The translations under genes were made by a program, and so were the position numbers. From positions 1-36,345 of the forward strand of contig DULJ01000030.1 in NCBI GenBank assembly GCA_012840465.1: a DNA stretch of 36,345 nt. The letters run 5' to 3'. Under the pieces are notes generated by a model. That model searched no databases. It worked only from the letters and a program-made list of their open reading frames with translations, and was not told the DNA's origin. The number at the start of each line of letters is the position of its first letter. The stretch's first letter is position 1. This document shows, in pieces, positions 17,094-27,300 of this stretch. This DNA is from Caryophanales bacterium (lineage in GTDB: Bacteria; Bacillota; Bacilli; Bacillales; Bacillaceae_J).

Positions 17094-17179
17094 ATTGATC
17101 CCCCCATTACCAGGCTATTACCATTATACTCTTATTGTTCGTAGAAGTAAAATAATAAAATAGAATTATCAAAATTCTT

Positions 17180-17196
17180 TGCTGAATGAAGTTAAA
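17180..17196. repeat. Copy of the TTTAACTTyATTCAGCA motif
   Basis: TGCTGAATGAAGTTAAA at 17180-17196 repeats the terminal motif of the structured element (11813-11827, and inverted at 11721-11737). It overlaps the stop codon of the PAS-GGDEF gene (17192-17194) and may be the scar of an excised or decayed element. Confidence 0.5.
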
Positions 17197-18865
17197 CTTT
17201 TTCAACCTTAACTGTGCGGTTTCTTCCTAAATTCTTCGCACAATAAAGGGCATCATCAGCTTTTACAATCAGTAATTTAGGCTCCGGGCTTACCGTTTCA
17301 CTGGAAACAACCCCAACACTAATGGTTACATACTTGTTGACCTTTGATTGGTTATGCGGGATTTTAATATCCTCAACGGCCTTTCTAACCTTCTCCGCGA
17401 CTTTTGCAGCACCTTTCAGGTCGGTTCCAGGAAGAACAATGGCGAATTCCTCGCCCCCATATCTTGCAAATAAATCACTTGAGCGGTTAATTTTCGAGCT
17501 TATCGTGCTGGCAATAAGCTTTAAACAATCATCGCCTGCCTGATGACCATACGTATCATTATATAATTTGAAGAAATCAATATCGAATAAAATAAGTGAG
17601 ATTGGTAAACCGCTATCTTTAGAACGAGCGCATTCTACCTCCATGAACTCATCGAATCTTCGTCGGTTGGCAATCCCCGTCAACCCATCCATTGTAGACA
17701 ACTGTTTCAAAAATTCATTGGTTTGTTGAAGCTTTTCTTCAAATAATTTTCGTTCTGTAATATCCCGAGAAACAGCTATAAACCCAGCAATTTTATTTTC
17801 TTCTTGGTCATAAAAGGCTTTGATTGTGCTTTCTAAGAAAATAAAGTTTCCATCTTTCTTTTGCATTTCATAGCTAAAGGTATATATTTCGCCTTTTTTC
17901 AAATTTAACGCCCGATGATCAACTAGATTAATAATGCTCCTTGTTTTCGGTGGATTCTCAACGAAAGTTTCTATTAATTCTTTCGGCGTATAGCCAAGAA
18001 TGTTTTCAACTATGGGTGAAATATACACAATAGAACCGTCTGCGTTATGACGTGAAATGATATCTGTTGAGTTTTCTGTGATAAATCGATAACGTTTTTC
18101 ACTTTCAATCAAATCCAGCTCAACCTGTTTTTGTTTTGTAATATTGATTGCATAGCCAATAATTCCAACTACAACATGATCAACAATGATCGGAACAGCT
18201 GTCACATTCATATCAAGTAAATGACCGTCTTTGTGTATAATCTTCGTGTAAAAACTAACTGAATCCCCCTGTAATACTTTTGAAAATTGCTCATTTACAA
18301 TGGGATACTGACTTTTATCAATAACACTATACACAGGTTTGCCAATTAGTTCCTCTACCTTATAACCAGAAACAGTTTCCGTAACTTTATTTAGCTTATG
18401 AAAGTTCCAAAATAGATCTAATGAAAAGCAAATTTCTGGATTATTCTCAAATAAGGATTGATAGCGCAGTTTGCTTTCTTTTAGTTCAGTATTTAGCTTG
18501 ATTAATTGATCTTTAAAATTTATTTCATTCGTTTTGTCGGTTATATCAAATAAGGTTGCAAAACCTATATATTCGTCGTTCTGACATACTGTTGTCGTTC
18601 CAATTTTCAGCCAGCGGACCCCATTACCTTTTGTATAAAATTTATAGGTATACTCCTTATTGGGCATTTTATTGATCACTCTATTTTGAATGCCGGTTAT
18701 AAATAGCTCTTTGGCATCCTCTTCAAAGAAATCCCAAACGTATTTATTTTTAAGATCTTCCTCGTTATATCCACTCATTAGAAAGAACGCTTTATTTGCA
18801 TAGATAATTCTTTCCTTATATATAACCATTGGAACTGGAGATGCATTTAAAAAGTTAAATTCCAT
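17192..18865 (-). CDS. PAS-PAS-PAS-GGDEF diguanylate cyclase
   Basis: A 557-aa soluble sensor that makes c-di-GMP from two GTP. Three PAS domains occupy about residues 1-115, 130-245 and 255-375; the last ends in the PAC-like [12 protein letters not shown]. The GGDEF domain spans about 385-555. The active-site motif reads GGEEF (470-474), and the I-site RSSD (461-464) is at the canonical five-residue distance, so it should be active and product-inhibited. There is no transmembrane segment, so it senses an internal cue such as redox, oxygen or a small ligand; cofactor residues cannot be judged. AAAGGAGCG precedes the ATG. It is a single-gene transcript and the second c-di-GMP gene in the window. 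Its stop codon lies in a repeat motif shared with 11721-11827. Confidence 0.92.
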   Translation of the reverse strand: MEFNFLNASPVPMVIYKERIIYANKAFFLMSGYNEEDLKNKYVWDFFEEDAKELFITGIQNRVINKMPNKEYTYKFYTKGNGVRWLKIGTTTVCQNDEYIGFATLFDITDKTNEINFKDQLIKLNTELKESKLRYQSLFENNPEICFSLDLFWNFHKLNKVTETVSGYKVEELIGKPVYSVIDKSQYPIVNEQFSKVLQGDSVSFYTKIIHKDGHLLDMNVTAVPIIVDHVVVGIIGYAINITKQKQVELDLIESEKRYRFITENSTDIISRHNADGSIVYISPIVENILGYTPKELIETFVENPPKTRSIINLVDHRALNLKKGEIYTFSYEMQKKDGNFIFLESTIKAFYDQEENKIAGFIAVSRDITERKLFEEKLQQTNEFLKQLSTMDGLTGIANRRRFDEFMEVECARSKDSGLPISLILFDIDFFKLYNDTYGHQAGDDCLKLIASTISSKINRSSDLFARYGGEEFAIVLPGTDLKGAAKVAEKVRKAVEDIKIPHNQSKVNKYVTISVGVVSSETVSPEPKLLIVKADDALYCAKNLGRNRTVKVEKV

Positions 18866-18959
18866 GTGTCTCGCTCCTTTTTGGGATTTCCACTTCTAAA
18901 AAAATATCCTTCTTTTCATTTTAATATAAGATTTGCCTCTATATAATACTTTTATTCTT

Positions 18960-19028
18960 TGTTACTGAATTTGTAACACACTGTCTGGTTAAAGAGCCCT
19001 TCTAAATTTTATAATGATAATGATGTAT
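18960..19028 (+). promoter_or_regulatory. Candidate operator and promoter of the radical SAM gene
   Basis: TGTTAC (18960-18965) and GTAACA (18973-18978) form a perfect 6-bp dyad with a 7-bp spacer. TATAAT at 19010-19015 is a likely -10. It is followed by ATAATGATAATGATG, which contains a perfect left half of the Bacillus Fur box (TGATAAT) but a poor right half. Redox- or iron-dependent control is possible but unproven. Confidence 0.35.
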
Positions 19029-19061
19029 TTCCATAATAATGTAACAGGATAGGTGATAAGG

Positions 19062-20222
19062 ATGGAAAAAAGAGGACATCCACATGGAAAGGGACATGGA
19101 GCAATGATCGATTATAATCTAAATCCATTTATAGTAATTTGGGAGGTTACTAGAGCCTGCCAATTAAAATGTGTTCATTGCAGGGCCGATGCCCAAATCA
19201 CACCAGACCCGAATGAATTAAGCCATGATGAAGGAATTAAACTGATTGATCAAATTTATGAAATGGATAATCCAATGCTTGTATTTACAGGTGGGGACTG
19301 CCTGATGCGGGAGGACCTATTCGAGCTTGCTGATTATGCAGTCAAAAAAGGAATGCGTGTTTCAATGGTACCTAGTGCCACTGCCAATGTAACAAAAGAA
19401 AAAATGGAAAAAGCGAAATCAGTTGGTCTTTCCCGCTGGGGCTTCAGCCTTGATGGACCAACCCCTGAAATTCATGACCAATTCCGCGGAACACCCGGTT
19501 CATTTAAGCTTACTTTAGAAAAAATAAAATACTTACATGATCTTGAAATGCCGTTACAAATAAATACAGTCATTTCCCGCTATAATTATCATCATCTTGA
19601 ACAAATGGCTGAGCTTGTCAAAGATTTAAAAGCTGTGATGTGGTATATATTCCTGCTTGTTCCAACCGGTCGCGGGCAACTAGACGACTGCCTAACACCT
19701 GCCGAACATGAAAAGGTCTTTTTATGGTTATACGAATTAAGTAAAACAGTCCCATATGATATAAAAACTACAGCTGCTCAACATTACCGTCGAGTCGTTA
19801 TTCAACAAAAGGCAAAAGAACATCTCATTGCCAAAGGTGAAATTCACTATGAAGATAGCATTACAACCGATGTGGCTTCTTTAGGAGATGGCCTAAAACG
19901 TGCACCAAAAGGTGTAAATGACGGCAACGGCTTCATCTTCGTTTCCCATACCGGTGATGTTATGCCAAGTGGTTTGCTGCCATTAGTTGTAGGGAATGTG
20001 CGTGAGACATCTTTAAAGGAAATTTATCGTGAGGCACCCATATTAAAGGAATTACGGAAGCCTGACCTTTATAAAGGTAAATGTGGCGTATGCGAGTTTC
20101 GTAATGTATGTGGTGGCTCCCGTTCCAGAACATATGCGATCACCGGTGATTACCTCGAAAGTGAACCTTTCTGTGTTTATATTCCGGAAGCCTTACGGAA
20201 AAAGACCCAACCATCGGTGTAA
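19062..20222 (+). CDS. Radical SAM/SPASM domain protein
   Basis: A 386-aa radical S-adenosylmethionine enzyme. The [4Fe-4S] motif CxxxCxxC is at residues 33-40 (ACQLKCVHC). FTGGDCLMR matches the SAM-binding GGE-like motif. The C-terminal SPASM region holds GKCGVCEFRNVCGG and a later Cys, enough for an auxiliary cluster. The sequence is close to the AhbD/NirJ group of heme-maturation and peptide-modifying enzymes (similar to the family named TIGR04053), but the substrate cannot be assigned and no precursor peptide gene is seen next to it. The N-terminus is His/Gly-rich (HPHGKGHG). A GTG at 19053 is in frame but lies inside the AGGTGAT ribosome site, so I use the ATG at 19062. Convergent with the B12/ECF operon; they share the terminator at 20238-20272. 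Confidence 0.88.
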   Translation: MEKRGHPHGKGHGAMIDYNLNPFIVIWEVTRACQLKCVHCRADAQITPDPNELSHDEGIKLIDQIYEMDNPMLVFTGGDCLMREDLFELADYAVKKGMRVSMVPSATANVTKEKMEKAKSVGLSRWGFSLDGPTPEIHDQFRGTPGSFKLTLEKIKYLHDLEMPLQINTVISRYNYHHLEQMAELVKDLKAVMWYIFLLVPTGRGQLDDCLTPAEHEKVFLWLYELSKTVPYDIKTTAAQHYRRVVIQQKAKEHLIAKGEIHYEDSITTDVASLGDGLKRAPKGVNDGNGFIFVSHTGDVMPSGLLPLVVGNVRETSLKEIYREAPILKELRKPDLYKGKCGVCEFRNVCGGSRSRTYAITGDYLESEPFCVYIPEALRKKTQPSV

Positions 20223-20237
20223 AGAGTTAGTTATCAA

Positions 20238-20272
20238 ATAGCTGTCAAATCGTTGACAGCTATTTTATTTTT
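20238..20272. terminator. Bidirectional terminator, radical SAM / ECF-S
   Basis: Perfect 11-bp stem ATAGCTGTCAA (20238-20248) with its complement at 20253-20263, loop ATCG, followed on the plus strand by TTTATTTTTG. It ends the radical SAM gene; the stop codon of the minus-strand ECF S gene (20260-20262) lies within the stem. Confidence 0.9.
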
Positions 20273-20973
20273 GCGATACGGGGACAGGCACCACCCAGCA
20301 GTCCATACTTCACCTTAAAGCGCTCAAGAATGCTTTTCCACCTTACGCCAAAGACGTAAAGGAAAAATAAATTGGACAAGGCATGAGCTAAATCAAAATT
20401 AAAGCTTGATGCCATTCCTGCCAACACTATTCCGATCGTAATATTCTCCCCAAACCCAACAAGATACCATAAATTCATAATCCAGCCGAACAAAAAACCC
20501 CAGATAAAACCAAATGGAAGTAATAATAACCTGCGCCGAGCCCAAAGCCAATCCTTTAATAAACCAGCCGAAAGCCCCATCATCCCCCATGAAAACATTT
20601 GCCAAGGCGTCCACGGCCCTTGCCCGAGAAATAAATTAGATACTAACGCGGCAATTGCTCCAACTAAGAAACCCGTTTCTGCACCAAATACAATAGCCGC
20701 CATAATAATTACAAACGAAGTGGGCTGAACACTAGGTATGGCGGCAAAGGGGACACGGCTGACAGCAGCAATTGCAGCTAAAATGGCAATTAACACAATT
20801 CCTCTTGCATCAAGCTCCTTCCTTTCAAACCGAGCAAAAAAAGGAAACATGATAACAAACAAGGTCAAAAAACTAAGCAACATGTAATGTTCTCCTTCTA
20901 GGAGCACCATTACAAACAACAAAAGAACGACTAATAATGTAGAAATAATTAATAATAGCCTGCTGCGTCCCAT
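20260..20973 (-). CDS. ECF transporter S component, probably for cobalamin/corrinoid
   Basis: A 237-aa integral membrane protein with about six to seven hydrophobic segments. The stretch SRVPFAAIPSVQPTSFVIIMAAIVFG followed by AALVSNLFLGQGPWTPWQM is typical of vitamin-binding ECF S components of the CbrT-like group. It is the last gene of the riboswitch-led operon, its start overlapping the ATPase gene by 25 bases. With the T component and double ATPase it forms a complete ECF importer. The cobalamin riboswitch upstream makes a corrinoid the expected substrate (inference). Oddity: the last residues (GGACPRIAKIK) are read from a REP-like GGTGCCTGTCCCCG sequence, so the original C-terminus was probably a few residues shorter or different. 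Confidence 0.85.
   Translation of the reverse strand: MGRSRLLLIISTLLVVLLLFVMVLLEGEHYMLLSFLTLFVIMFPFFARFERKELDARGIVLIAILAAIAAVSRVPFAAIPSVQPTSFVIIMAAIVFGAETGFLVGAIAALVSNLFLGQGPWTPWQMFSWGMMGLSAGLLKDWLWARRRLLLLPFGFIWGFLFGWIMNLWYLVGFGENITIGIVLAGMASSFNFDLAHALSNLFFLYVFGVRWKSILERFKVKYGLLGGACPRIAKIK
20279..20292. repeat. REP-like half palindrome in the ECF-S 3' end
   Basis: CGGGGACAGGCACC, related to GGGTCAGGCACC at 5481-5492. It encodes the last residues of the S component. Such GGGACAGGCACC sequences recur as dispersed palindromes in Bacillota (from memory). Confidence 0.4.
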
Positions 20974-22631
20974 GCCTTTAACACATCCTCATGATTTAGT
21001 GCTTGGGGAAGATCGCCTCGCACCAGCCGATTAATAGCTGTTGTATAGAAGTAATTGTCGCTAAACATCTCTTTCGCCGTACCTTCGGCCACAATCGAAC
21101 CTGCAAACAAAAGGGAACAATGATCCGCGTATTTTGCGGTAAATTCAATATCATGTGTAACCATTAATATGGAGAGTCCCTTTCGTTGCAGCTCCTTTAA
21201 TAAATTGCCGACGTCCAACTTCAATCTTGGGTCAAGCCCCTTTGTCGGCTCATCAATTAATAAAATCTCTGGATTCTTCAATAAAACACTAGCCAGCGCC
21301 AGCTTTTGTCTTTCTCCCCCACTCAAATCATATGGGTGTTTATGCAACGCCCCCTCTAACCCAAAAAATTCAATCACTTCGGTCAGAGCGTTATTGGAAC
21401 GTTCCCCATCAACTAACTGTTCAGCAACGGTTAACTCTTCTTTTACTGTGTCTTGCGTAAAAAGGGCTAGCGGGTTTTGTGACAGATACCCAATTTTCTT
21501 ATAACGCTCCCGTGCTTTCATTTTATGCAGGGGTTGACCCTCCATCAAAACCTTTCCACGTCTTGGATCCTCTATACCGGCCAAAACTTTAAGTAATGTA
21601 GACTTTCCAGCACCATTTCCACCGATAATCGCTGAAAACAGCCCCTTCGTCATTCCATACTGAACTCCTTCCAGCACCATCTTGCCACTTCGATCATACT
21701 GAAAAAAAACATCCTTGCATTCAAGAATCGAAGCCCCTGTTACTTCTTTTTTATTAATTAATAAATCCCCTTGCACCTCTTTTGGAAAATGCCGATCATT
21801 TTGCTTTGAAAGCCATTTTCTCCCCTCCCTAACAGTAATCGGAACTTGATCCTGTAACGGCCGATCTTCATTACTTATTAGAAATAGTTTCGTAATTTCG
21901 GGCAAATATTGAAAGTAAACATCATGTTTGTCAAATTGCTTAATCACATGCTGTGGGTTGTCCTGTAGCTTTATTTTTCCAGCCTCCAAAATGACAACAC
22001 GGTCAACAATCGGAAAAACTTCCTCTAATCGATGTTCAATAATGATAATGGTCGTATTAAACTCCCGATTGATGCGATGGATCATTTGCAAAAATTCCCG
22101 TGCAGCAATTGGATCAAGCTGAGCTGTTGGTTCATCTAAAAGCAAAACCCGCGGCTGTAAAAGCAAGATTGAAGCTAAATTTACAAGCTGCTTCTGACCG
22201 CCAGAGAGCTTATGAATGGATAGGTTCAACCAAGCTTCGATACCAAAAAACGAAGCCATTTCTGCCACTTTTTTTCGAATATCAAAGGTTGAATAACCAA
22301 AGTTTTCTAATGAAAAAGCAAGTTCATGCCAAACTGTACTAGTCACGATTTGATTTTCTGGATCTTGAAAAACAATCCCGATTTCTTTCGCTGTAACAAG
22401 TGATGAAACGGATTCCATTTCATTTTGATCAAAATAAATATGACCAACCTTCGTCCCAATTGGTGCAATCTCTTTTTTCATTTGTCTAAGAAGGGTCGTC
22501 TTTCCGCAGCCCGTTGGACCGCAAAGTAACACCATTTCGCCTTCTTCAACTAGTAGGGATATATCTGTTAATAATTGCTGATCCTCACCTGCATATGTAA
22601 AGGAAAAGTTTCTTATTTCGATAAGTGCCAT
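20949..22631 (-). CDS. ECF transporter fused double ATPase (A-A')
   Basis: A 560-aa protein of two ABC ATPase domains in tandem that energises the ECF importer. Domain 1: Walker A GPTGCGKT at 38-45, signature LSGGQ at 142-146, Walker B/DEPT at 164-169. Domain 2: Walker A GGNGAGKST at 337-345, signature LSGGERQ and LLIDEPTKGLD downstream. Both sites look competent. It overlaps the T component gene by 19 bases and the S gene by 25 bases, so all three are translationally coupled. The linker around 250-300 is variable. Group I ECF systems use separate or fused A units dedicated to one S component, and here the dedicated set is encoded together. Confidence 0.93.
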   Translation of the reverse strand: MALIEIRNFSFTYAGEDQQLLTDISLLVEEGEMVLLCGPTGCGKTTLLRQMKKEIAPIGTKVGHIYFDQNEMESVSSLVTAKEIGIVFQDPENQIVTSTVWHELAFSLENFGYSTFDIRKKVAEMASFFGIEAWLNLSIHKLSGGQKQLVNLASILLLQPRVLLLDEPTAQLDPIAAREFLQMIHRINREFNTTIIIIEHRLEEVFPIVDRVVILEAGKIKLQDNPQHVIKQFDKHDVYFQYLPEITKLFLISNEDRPLQDQVPITVREGRKWLSKQNDRHFPKEVQGDLLINKKEVTGASILECKDVFFQYDRSGKMVLEGVQYGMTKGLFSAIIGGNGAGKSTLLKVLAGIEDPRRGKVLMEGQPLHKMKARERYKKIGYLSQNPLALFTQDTVKEELTVAEQLVDGERSNNALTEVIEFFGLEGALHKHPYDLSGGERQKLALASVLLKNPEILLIDEPTKGLDPRLKLDVGNLLKELQRKGLSILMVTHDIEFTAKYADHCSLLFAGSIVAEGTAKEMFSDNYFYTTAINRLVRGDLPQALNHEDVLKAWDAAGYY

Positions 22632-23497
22632 TTATAGTACTCTCTCCCTTCAATAAAATGAGGTGTGAATAAAAACAATAGAACCAAAACAAATAAATTA
22701 TTTTCACGATTTGAAAGGGGGAGTGCTTCTAGCTGTGGATAAATTTCCAGTTTCCCATAGCCTGCTATTCCCAGGGTAATGAAAATAACCATAAGCAGGC
22801 TGAACCAAATAAGAAAAAAAACATCCTGCTTATAGAAACGATATTGATTAAATGAACTTCGTTTTCCTACCCCATATCCACGCGCCTTCATTGAATCAGC
22901 TGTTTGCAAAGCTTCCTCCATTGACCACGTCATTAAGATAAATAAGATGCTCATTCCGGCTTTCGCCCTTTGTTTAATTGTGCCTGACTTTATACTAATT
23001 CCTCTAGTTTTTTGGACATTGGCAATTTCTATTAATCTTCGTTTTAATAAAGGCACAAACCGAAATGCCATCATAATTAAAAGCGCCGTTTTCGGTGCAA
23101 AGGATGAAAATAAATAAATAAATTTATCCTCTGTGATGATGAAATTAAAAGACAAAAAAGTAATTAAAATCGTGACGATCGATAACATCATTAAAAAGCC
23201 AAACATCATACTTTCTAAAGTGATAGGCTGGTCAAATAAATAAAATAATATAGTAGCCCCGCGGTGTGAAAACAAAGGATTGATGATTAAAATTACCACA
23301 CCAATAAAAATATAAAATTTAGCACCTTTTCGTATTTCTATTCCACGATTATGGAAAAAATTTAATAGGATTACAGATACTAAGGCTGCAAGTAAAAAAT
23401 AAGGGTGTATAAACAGCATGCTGATTAAAAATAATCCAATGTAATATAAAAAACATACAGCTGGGTGTAGACTATTAAACCCAGAGGAATTATTCAT
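22613..23497 (-). CDS. ECF transporter T component (CbiQ-like)
   Basis: A 294-aa membrane protein with about six hydrophobic segments. It couples the ATPases to the S component. The two conserved cytosolic coupling motifs are visible: QKTRGIS (ARG motif 1) and MKARGYG (ARG motif 2) about 40 residues apart, in the second half of the protein. Its start overlaps the DUF4430 lipoprotein gene by 8 bases and its end overlaps the ATPase gene by 19 bases, which supports one multi-protein transporter. No cobalt-specific CbiM/CbiN is encoded, so it is not a standard Cbi cobalt transporter. Confidence 0.9.
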   Translation of the reverse strand: MNNSSGFNSLHPAVCFLYYIGLFLISMLFIHPYFLLAALVSVILLNFFHNRGIEIRKGAKFYIFIGVVILIINPLFSHRGATILFYLFDQPITLESMMFGFLMMLSIVTILITFLSFNFIITEDKFIYLFSSFAPKTALLIMMAFRFVPLLKRRLIEIANVQKTRGISIKSGTIKQRAKAGMSILFILMTWSMEEALQTADSMKARGYGVGKRSSFNQYRFYKQDVFFLIWFSLLMVIFITLGIAGYGKLEIYPQLEALPLSNRENNLFVLVLLFLFTPHFIEGREYYKWHLSK

Positions 23498-24281
23498 TCA
23501 CAGTAGCCCCTAAATCTTTTCCAAGGTCTAGCGTATAAGCCCATTCAATTTTATCTCCAGGCTTAACTTCAGTAGTCCCTGCTCCTTTTTTCATAAAAGT
23601 GCCATTAACACTGTACATCCAGCCACTTTTCGGCCCTTTATCAAATTCATATAAATTCTGAATTCCTTCGATGTAGGCAGTGGCACCGGTGCCTCTATAT
23701 TCCATTTGGATTCGATTTTGTTTTGTCACTTTTTTCAGTACGTCAAGGACTGTATCCCCCTCATTAATCGAAACCTTCGTTGCTTTCAAAATGACCCCTG
23801 TTTCGGCATCAGCTCTAATTGCAATAGTCACCTCAGTGATTGGCGTATTTGGTTTTGATTCCTGTTCAACCTTTTGACTAGTGGTTGGCATATTGCTTGG
23901 ATTGTTCGTTGCTACTTGTTTTGTCTGTTCTTTTTCTTGTGGTTTATCAGCCGTTTCGTTTGCTTGTTTTGGTGTATCATGTTTAAGATTAGTCACAGCT
24001 TCCTGTTTGTTTATTACTACAGCTTCTTTAGGATCTGTTGGTTTTTGCGGTTCTTCCTTACCTACAACTTCGTCCATTGGTGAAGCTGCTTTTTCAGTTG
24101 TTGCATTCTGACTATTACCTGTTTTACCCTCTACCTGGGGAAGATCCTCCTTAGATAGTTCCTGCTTGGTATTTTCATTATTGCTATTAGACTGACTTGG
24201 GCTTGCGTTGTTTGATCCACAACCAACAAGAAAAACCACCATTATTAACATCGCTGCTAGTAATCTATTAATTTGCTTCAT
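23490..24281 (-). CDS. DUF4430 lipoprotein, likely corrinoid-binding relay
   Basis: A 263-aa lipoprotein: lipobox FLVGC with Cys at residue 21, then a long Lys/Glu/Asn/Thr/Gln-rich, unfolded-looking spacer (about 22-150), then one DUF4430 domain (about 160-258). The domain core has GPKSGWMYSVNGTFMKKGAG and GDKIEWAYTLDLG, the same signature as the third DUF4430 domain of the upstream SLH protein. In intrinsic factor and transcobalamin the C-terminal beta domain belongs to this family and contacts the vitamin. Its place between the surface protein and the ECF genes fits a membrane-tethered acceptor that passes the ligand to the S component. No alpha/alpha barrel is present in it. Function is inference from domain and operon. 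Confidence 0.85.
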   Translation of the reverse strand: MKQINRLLAAMLIMVVFLVGCGSNNASPSQSNSNNENTKQELSKEDLPQVEGKTGNSQNATTEKAASPMDEVVGKEEPQKPTDPKEAVVINKQEAVTNLKHDTPKQANETADKPQEKEQTKQVATNNPSNMPTTSQKVEQESKPNTPITEVTIAIRADAETGVILKATKVSINEGDTVLDVLKKVTKQNRIQMEYRGTGATAYIEGIQNLYEFDKGPKSGWMYSVNGTFMKKGAGTTEVKPGDKIEWAYTLDLGKDLGATVNE

Positions 24282-24312
24282 CTAAAAAACCTCTCCCTTT
24301 TAAATAGCTAAA

Positions 24313-24336
24313 GGAGAACGAAAAATACCGTTCTCC
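24313..24336 (-). terminator. Intercistronic hairpin, possible attenuator
   Basis: GGAGAACG (24313-24320) pairs perfectly with CGTTCTCC (24329-24336), loop 8. On the minus strand only TTTAGC follows, so termination would be partial. It may set the ratio of the large surface protein to the transporter genes. Confidence 0.5.
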
Positions 24337-24368
24337 ATTGCCTATTTTATGACTGCTTGATTCTGCCG

Positions 24369-27300
24369 TTAATTAGCTTTTTCACCTAAACGGTCTGCAA
24401 TCACTGCACCCATTTCTCGCGTTACATAATTTTTCGGTTTAAATTGACCACCTTCATAACCCTTCATAAGATTATGATCGTAAAGGGCTTGAATTGCAGC
24501 CTGATTATATGGACTCAAACTTGCAATATCGTTGTAGACCGCCGTCTTCGGTTCATTCTCTTTTGCCATTAAATCAAACGCTCTAGCAAGAATGATCGCA
24601 ACCTGCTCTCTTGTAATTGGATCGTTCGGACTAAAGGTCGTATCGGACGTACCTCTAACGATTCCAAGCTCATTAGCCTTCATTACAACGTTGTAATACC
24701 ATTGTCCAGGCAGAACATCCTTAAATACAGTTTTACTCTGTTCGGAAACTTCCCCTTCCAATAAATTAACTAAGATCGCTGTAAATTGTGCTCTTGTTAA
24801 ATTTTGTTTTGGTGCAAAACGAAGTGGATTCTTCTCTACACCAACCATAACCCCTTTATCAAATACATCGTAGATAGATTGAAGGGCATAATCAGAGATT
24901 TGGTCAACGTCAGCAAAAGTAGGAATAAAAGTTGCGACTTCCTTCTCAACCTTTTCATCTGCAAATTGATAAATAGACGGTACGTTTTTACTATAATGAT
25001 CTAGTGCCACCAAAGCTAACAATGCCTGCTCTGATGCGATTTGATTTGATTTTTCATTTTTCAGATTTGCGAAACCGCCATCTTTTGATTGATATGAAAG
25101 TAAATTTTCGACTACATTCCCATTAGCTTTTGTAAATGATGGGCCTTGTGGATCAATACCAGCAGAAGCTAAGGCAATCATGACTTGTGAGGCACTTTCA
25201 CTATTTTCTTTTCCATCTGCAATAAAGCCCCCACTAGCCTGTTGAACACTGCTTAACCAATTGACAGCTTGGTCAATGGCAGTTTTTACTTCTGGCTTAT
25301 CTTTGTAGTTTACTAAACTGCTAATAGCCATCGCTGTAATGTCAACATCTGAAGCCTCACCATTTACTAATGAAAATCCGCCATCTTTGTTTTGATTTGT
25401 TAAAATATCAGCTAAGATTTTTTTTCGATTCCATTTCGCAGTGCTTGGAACTTGATAATTTCCACTATCCAAGGCAATCAATGCGAAAATCAATCCATTC
25501 GTTCCTTGCATTGTCATTCGTTCATTGTTGTAGATTTTTTCAATTAAATCATAACCGCCGATATTCTTGGGATCGCCGCCAAGCGCTTTAACCGTTAACA
25601 GATAACGTTCGTAATCAGTGATTTTACGGAAATATCCGTTTGCTTCTTTTATCACCTTACTAATCTCATTTAACACAGCTTGGTTATCAGCTTGTCCAAG
25701 ACGCGCCATACCAAAGTCTTCCCATTCAGACTGGGTTTTGTCGGTTTGAAGATGTTGAACTAGTTTTTCCAACTCAGCCGTCCTATCTAACTTATTTTGC
25801 TGTTTATTATCAATTACTGCAAATTTCGTAAAATGTTCCACTTGACCAGTAATCGTTCCAGTCTTTGCATCAATCACAGTCGGAATTGGAATCCATTGAT
25901 TTTTCTCTTCGTCAAACCATGCCATTACAAGATTGTCTAAATCCTCATCTTCAATTGGTATATTGATAGAAATATAGACTGGCTTCTCAAATTTCGTACC
26001 CTTTGGCAAAAATTGATAAACAGAAGACTTCAGATTTCCTTCTATATTTGTAGTAGAAGGCGCTAATTCTTCTATTTTGATTGTTTTTTGCTCTTTTAGT
26101 GCCTGTTTGGGAATGACGATTTTTGCTTCATCAATATTTGGGCTAGCAATTACTGTTTCCTCCGTTGGTACGACTGTTTTTTCAACTTTAACAGTATTTG
26201 CATTTAGCGCTTCTTTTAACTTTTGCGCTTCCACAGATGACATTTTTTGGTCTTTATTTAAAACAGCATTTTGTTTTTGTGAATCTGATTTTATTTTTTC
26301 AAAAGATTCAAAGACTGCAACAGTAACTCCATCTGGCTTAGCAGTTGCTGCACTGCCTCCCATTGACGCTTTTTCATTCGCTGCATCCTTATCCTCTGTT
26401 ACATAAACCCATTCTAATTGGTCTCCGTTATTTAAGCGATATGTTCCAGCACCACCACTTGGAAAATAACCATTAACCGAATACTTCCAACCACTTGTTG
26501 GACCATGGTCAAATTCGGCTAATCCGTCAATTGCTATTACATACCCTGATGATCCTGAGCCACTTGTTTCAACTCTGCCTCCCAGTTCATCTACCAAAAC
26601 ACTTAATGCCGTTGCATCTTCATTTACTTCCAAAGTTCTTGAAGATAAAATAGTTGATTTATGGGTTCTAACTGAAATAGTAATCGTTTGTTTCTTATTT
26701 TCTCCGGGAGTATTTGGCAAAGTACCACCTGGGGTGCCTCCACTCGAACAGTTTATCTCTCCAATTACTAGCAAAGGTAATTTAGATAAATCGTAGACAG
26801 AACCATTTCCTTGTAAAAATCTTTCATAAGACACAAGTGCTAATAAGCCCTGTGGAGTGGCAAAAACTTCATCTGTTTCTCCACCTATAGTAGATGAAAA
26901 ACTACCATCTTCTAAAATATAGGTAGAAATATTATCAACTAAGCTGCCATTTTGCTTTGTAAATTTATCACCTTTTGGGTCTACTTCCAATGCAGTTAAG
27001 GCAGTTAACACATAAGCTGCTGTTGAAGCATTCTCCCCAAAACCACCATTAAACCCTCCATTATATAATTGAATACTAGATAACCAATTTACCGCTTTTT
27101 CAATAACATCCTTCACTTCACTCTTGTTTTTGTATGGCGCAAGAGCTGTTAGGACCATTGCAGTGGTATCTATATCAGCAGGATCTTTTTTTGACCAAGA
27201 CCATAAACCTTCAGCATTTCTATTATCTATAATGGCAGAGATTATTTTCTCTCTATTCCATAATGCATCTTCTGGAATTAGAAAATCCTTACTGTCAATA

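Noticed and set aside
23680-24111. Plus-strand frames opposite the DUF4430 lipoprotein
   Set aside because: They are antisense shadows of the low-complexity linker.
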